DNA from: Protea cynaroides
Lineage: Eukaryota; Streptophyta; Magnoliopsida; Proteales; Proteaceae
Reading direction: 5' to 3'
DNA length: 64,000 bases
Assembly: GCA_028583415.1 (NCBI GenBank)
Contig: CM053273.1
Location: forward strand, 88,820,676 to 88,884,675
In this document: in pieces, positions 56,301 to 59,300 of the stretch
Numbering within the stretch: position 1 is the first letter of the stretch
Layout of the letters: every line of letters starts with the position of its first letter
The notes under the pieces: model-generated
What the model saw: only the letters and a program-made list of their open reading frames with translations
Databases searched by the model: none
What the model was told of the DNA's origin: nothing
Made by a program: the position numbers and the translations under genes

Positions 56301-59300
56301 TAGGGATCCTTCCGTGCTGTGACGTCGATCCCCTTCCGCTTAATTCTGGAGCTGGGCGCGCACCGGCCTCATGTCTGGCGGGTCTAGCTCCGCTTTGCCC
56401 TTGACAATCTCGAGGCGGATCTCTAGGGAGGTCAGCCTCCTTATGTGGATCAGTCGGAGGGACGATGCCTATGGGGGGACGGGATGTAGCCTCAGCGATC
56501 GGGGGCTGTAACCCTTGCACAATTCTGGTCAGCACCGCAAGTTGTTGTGCCACAGTCTCAAATTGCTCGTATGTGACGAACGCCTCATGCGAGGGTACTG
56601 GCTCAGCCACTCGCTTTCCTCTATCTCTGTTAGGTCTCGGTTTCGACCTATCTTCATCTTCAGGGTTCATTCGCTGGTCAATCAAAGGGGGGTTGGGATT
56701 AACCATCTGGCTTCGGGTTCTCCTCGGGCTCATAGCTCAAGATTTCTCTCTGGGTTTTATCTGTTGACGTCAAATCTCAAAGGCAGGCCTCACGGTTGGT
56801 GCCAAACTGTTTCGGCCCTGATCCGTCCCGTAGGCCCACCAAGCTGACTGGACCTGCAAGACAAGCAAAGACAAGGGGAGGAGGCGGGTCTGTGGCCCCG
56901 TGTCCACTCCGATGCCAAAGTTAGGGCTATGTGAACAATTGATGGGCTCGGTACCGAGCCCACAACAATATTTAAATGTATGTGGGGTAGGTATGAGATT
57001 CTCCGTCCCAGGTGTCAGAGCGAGAATCCCAAGATGAGTAATGAGTAATAAATGTTCTCGTACCTGAATCCTCGGGATATGCCCTATTTATAGTGAATAG
57101 TGCATTTTCCTTTAATACCGCTTTTGCCCTTTGTTCCTTTGTTTGAGTTTGTAAATATGCTTTCTTATGTCCAATCAGGAACCTCCACGTGGCAGGGGGT
57201 TGAGTCCTACGTGTCGTGGTTCTATTGACAACGTGGCAGAATTCCCTAACAATACCTAATTGCATTTTCTATGGCTAGCACTAATGGGAAAGAAAGAAAC
57301 ATCTAACATATGTATACCCTATATAAAATAACACAAGCAAATTACAAAACCAGGAACAGGGGATGCTTGGCCAACAAAACAAAGATCTTAAAGCCCCTAG
57401 TTTGGGGGCCAATTGATAGTTTGTCAAAGATTTTGCATCCACTAGAATGAGATATTCATGTTTAATATCTCATGTATTGTTCACATCCATTTCTTTGTTA
57501 CTTTAGTGACAGGGAAAGCTTCAAGTAGTCATCACTTACGAAGTCCTAGTTCTTGCTGTCTTGAGTTCAGGACATGCAAACTACCACCAATCAACAAGCC
57601 CTATACACTTATCCTACAGGGGAAAAAAACCCTATACATTTTTTAAATAAAACCTTAATTTTAATCTGTGGACCAATTTAAAAACCATCAACTTTCTAAG
57701 TCTGTGATCCCAACAAAACCTTGCACTCCAAATTCAAAAGAAAAGGCAATCACTTGCAACATTTCTACCACACACTATGTCATTAAAAGGATTTCCTATC
57801 TGCACAGCAAGTCAAAAGAAGGCTGTAAAAATGTGAAGCATTGAGAGGTTGAACATTTAAGGTTACGGTGACAATTGTTGAGGTCCATTCAATCAATTCA
57901 ATACATTTTGATACATATTCCCTGCTCAAAACTGTATAGAATATAGATAAACTTCAAGAAAAGCTGAGTGATGCTCGTCAGAGTGGTATAAAAAATGATT
58001 TGATGATAGAAGAGAAATATTATTACGGGACAAACACATTCATTTTTTACAGATTAAGATGGTTATAAACTAACCATTTTTTCATGGTCAGCACCAATCT
58101 TATTTGTGCACAAATAAATGGCAGGAAGCACATCTTCTGGTGATAAGGCAAGCAAGCTGTGTCACCAGAGGCATCACAAGCAAAAATCAGCTTGAAATAC
58201 ATTAATAATATTAAAGTGGACTTGCATATAAGAAAAAAAGAAAAGGTGGAGTTAAATTCCATAACAAAAAAAAAAGATAAAATGAAAGCCATGTCATCAA
58301 ACCTTCTGAACATGTTGCACAGCATACCACTAGCTTTTATCTTGCCTCTTTCCCCCTCGACCAAATCAAAAGTCCGTGCAAGATGTAAATATGGTGCAGC
58401 TTGTCCACTACTCCAGCATGCTGCAAATGGACGTCAGGAAAGCAAGATTACTGACAAAATTTTCAACTCTATGAAGCATTTTTCAACTGAATAAAAGAAA
58501 CTATGGGAACACCAACCATGCTCAACAGGGGAATATTTTTCTAAAGGTAGAGACACAAAGGTTGCAGTCTTGTCCCCAGTTGACAGCCCCTGCATGAACA
58601 AGCTTGGAATCTTTTTCGTATTCTCGGATGATTCAATTTCTTTCCCAGCACAATGAGTACTAACACAGGATTGAGTTTGAACTGACTGAATATCAGCTTG
58701 AAGGTCACCACCAGAACCACAGTAATATATATCCAGCGCCACATTAATATCTCCTTCAGCCTTCTCTAGAAGAGAAGCAGCATTGCTTCTTGACACACTG
58801 CCAGTAATTAGCTGAAGAAACTGATCTATCTCTTCTTCGTATGATTCAGTAGCATCACTTGGCAACAGTTCTGCGCTAGTGGTGCATTGTTCAGCATTGA
58901 CACTACCAATCCTATCAACTTGTGAAGCATCAGTCCCAAGTTTACTGAAAAACTTCGTAATTGTAGTTTGTTTTGAACTAGAAGATTCCATGGTTGAACT
59001 GAGCTTTGCTTTTTTATTTGGCTTATTCGAAGAGCCCATTGCCCTTTTCTTCGGGGAGATGGTACTCTTCATTGAACGCTTCATGTTTGGTGACTTCTTT
59101 TCTTGAGCTAAAGTGCTTGCTTTGCTTTTATGAGGGATATCCTTATTTGATTCAAATCCAGAAAATACTTTAGAATAACCTGTTGAACTTAGAGTGCTCT
59201 TTTTACTTCCATGAGCAGTGACACTGTTAGATTCTAATTCAGGAAGTGATGTAGAATTATTTGCTAAGCTTGCCTGAGTAACAGCAGACTCGCTACAAGC

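Larger units (their letters stand above)
45420..57256 (-). mobile_element. Ty3/gypsy retrotransposon, Tat-type, in LIG6 intron 3
   Basis: Two 444-bp LTRs (45425-45868 and 56808-57251) start TGTTTCGG and end CCTAACA. I count 15 substitutions, about 96.6% identity. The direct repeat ATACC (45420-45424, 57252-57256) shows a complete insertion of 11827 bp. It lies on the same strand as LIG6. Gag-pol reads right to left from 56733 to about 50623. The 4.7 kb between pol and the 3' LTR carries an antisense gene and three minisatellites. An extra antisense gene in that position is known for plant Tat-lineage elements such as Grande. Without the insertion and one ATACC copy, intron 3 would be 1420 bp. 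Confidence 0.95.
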
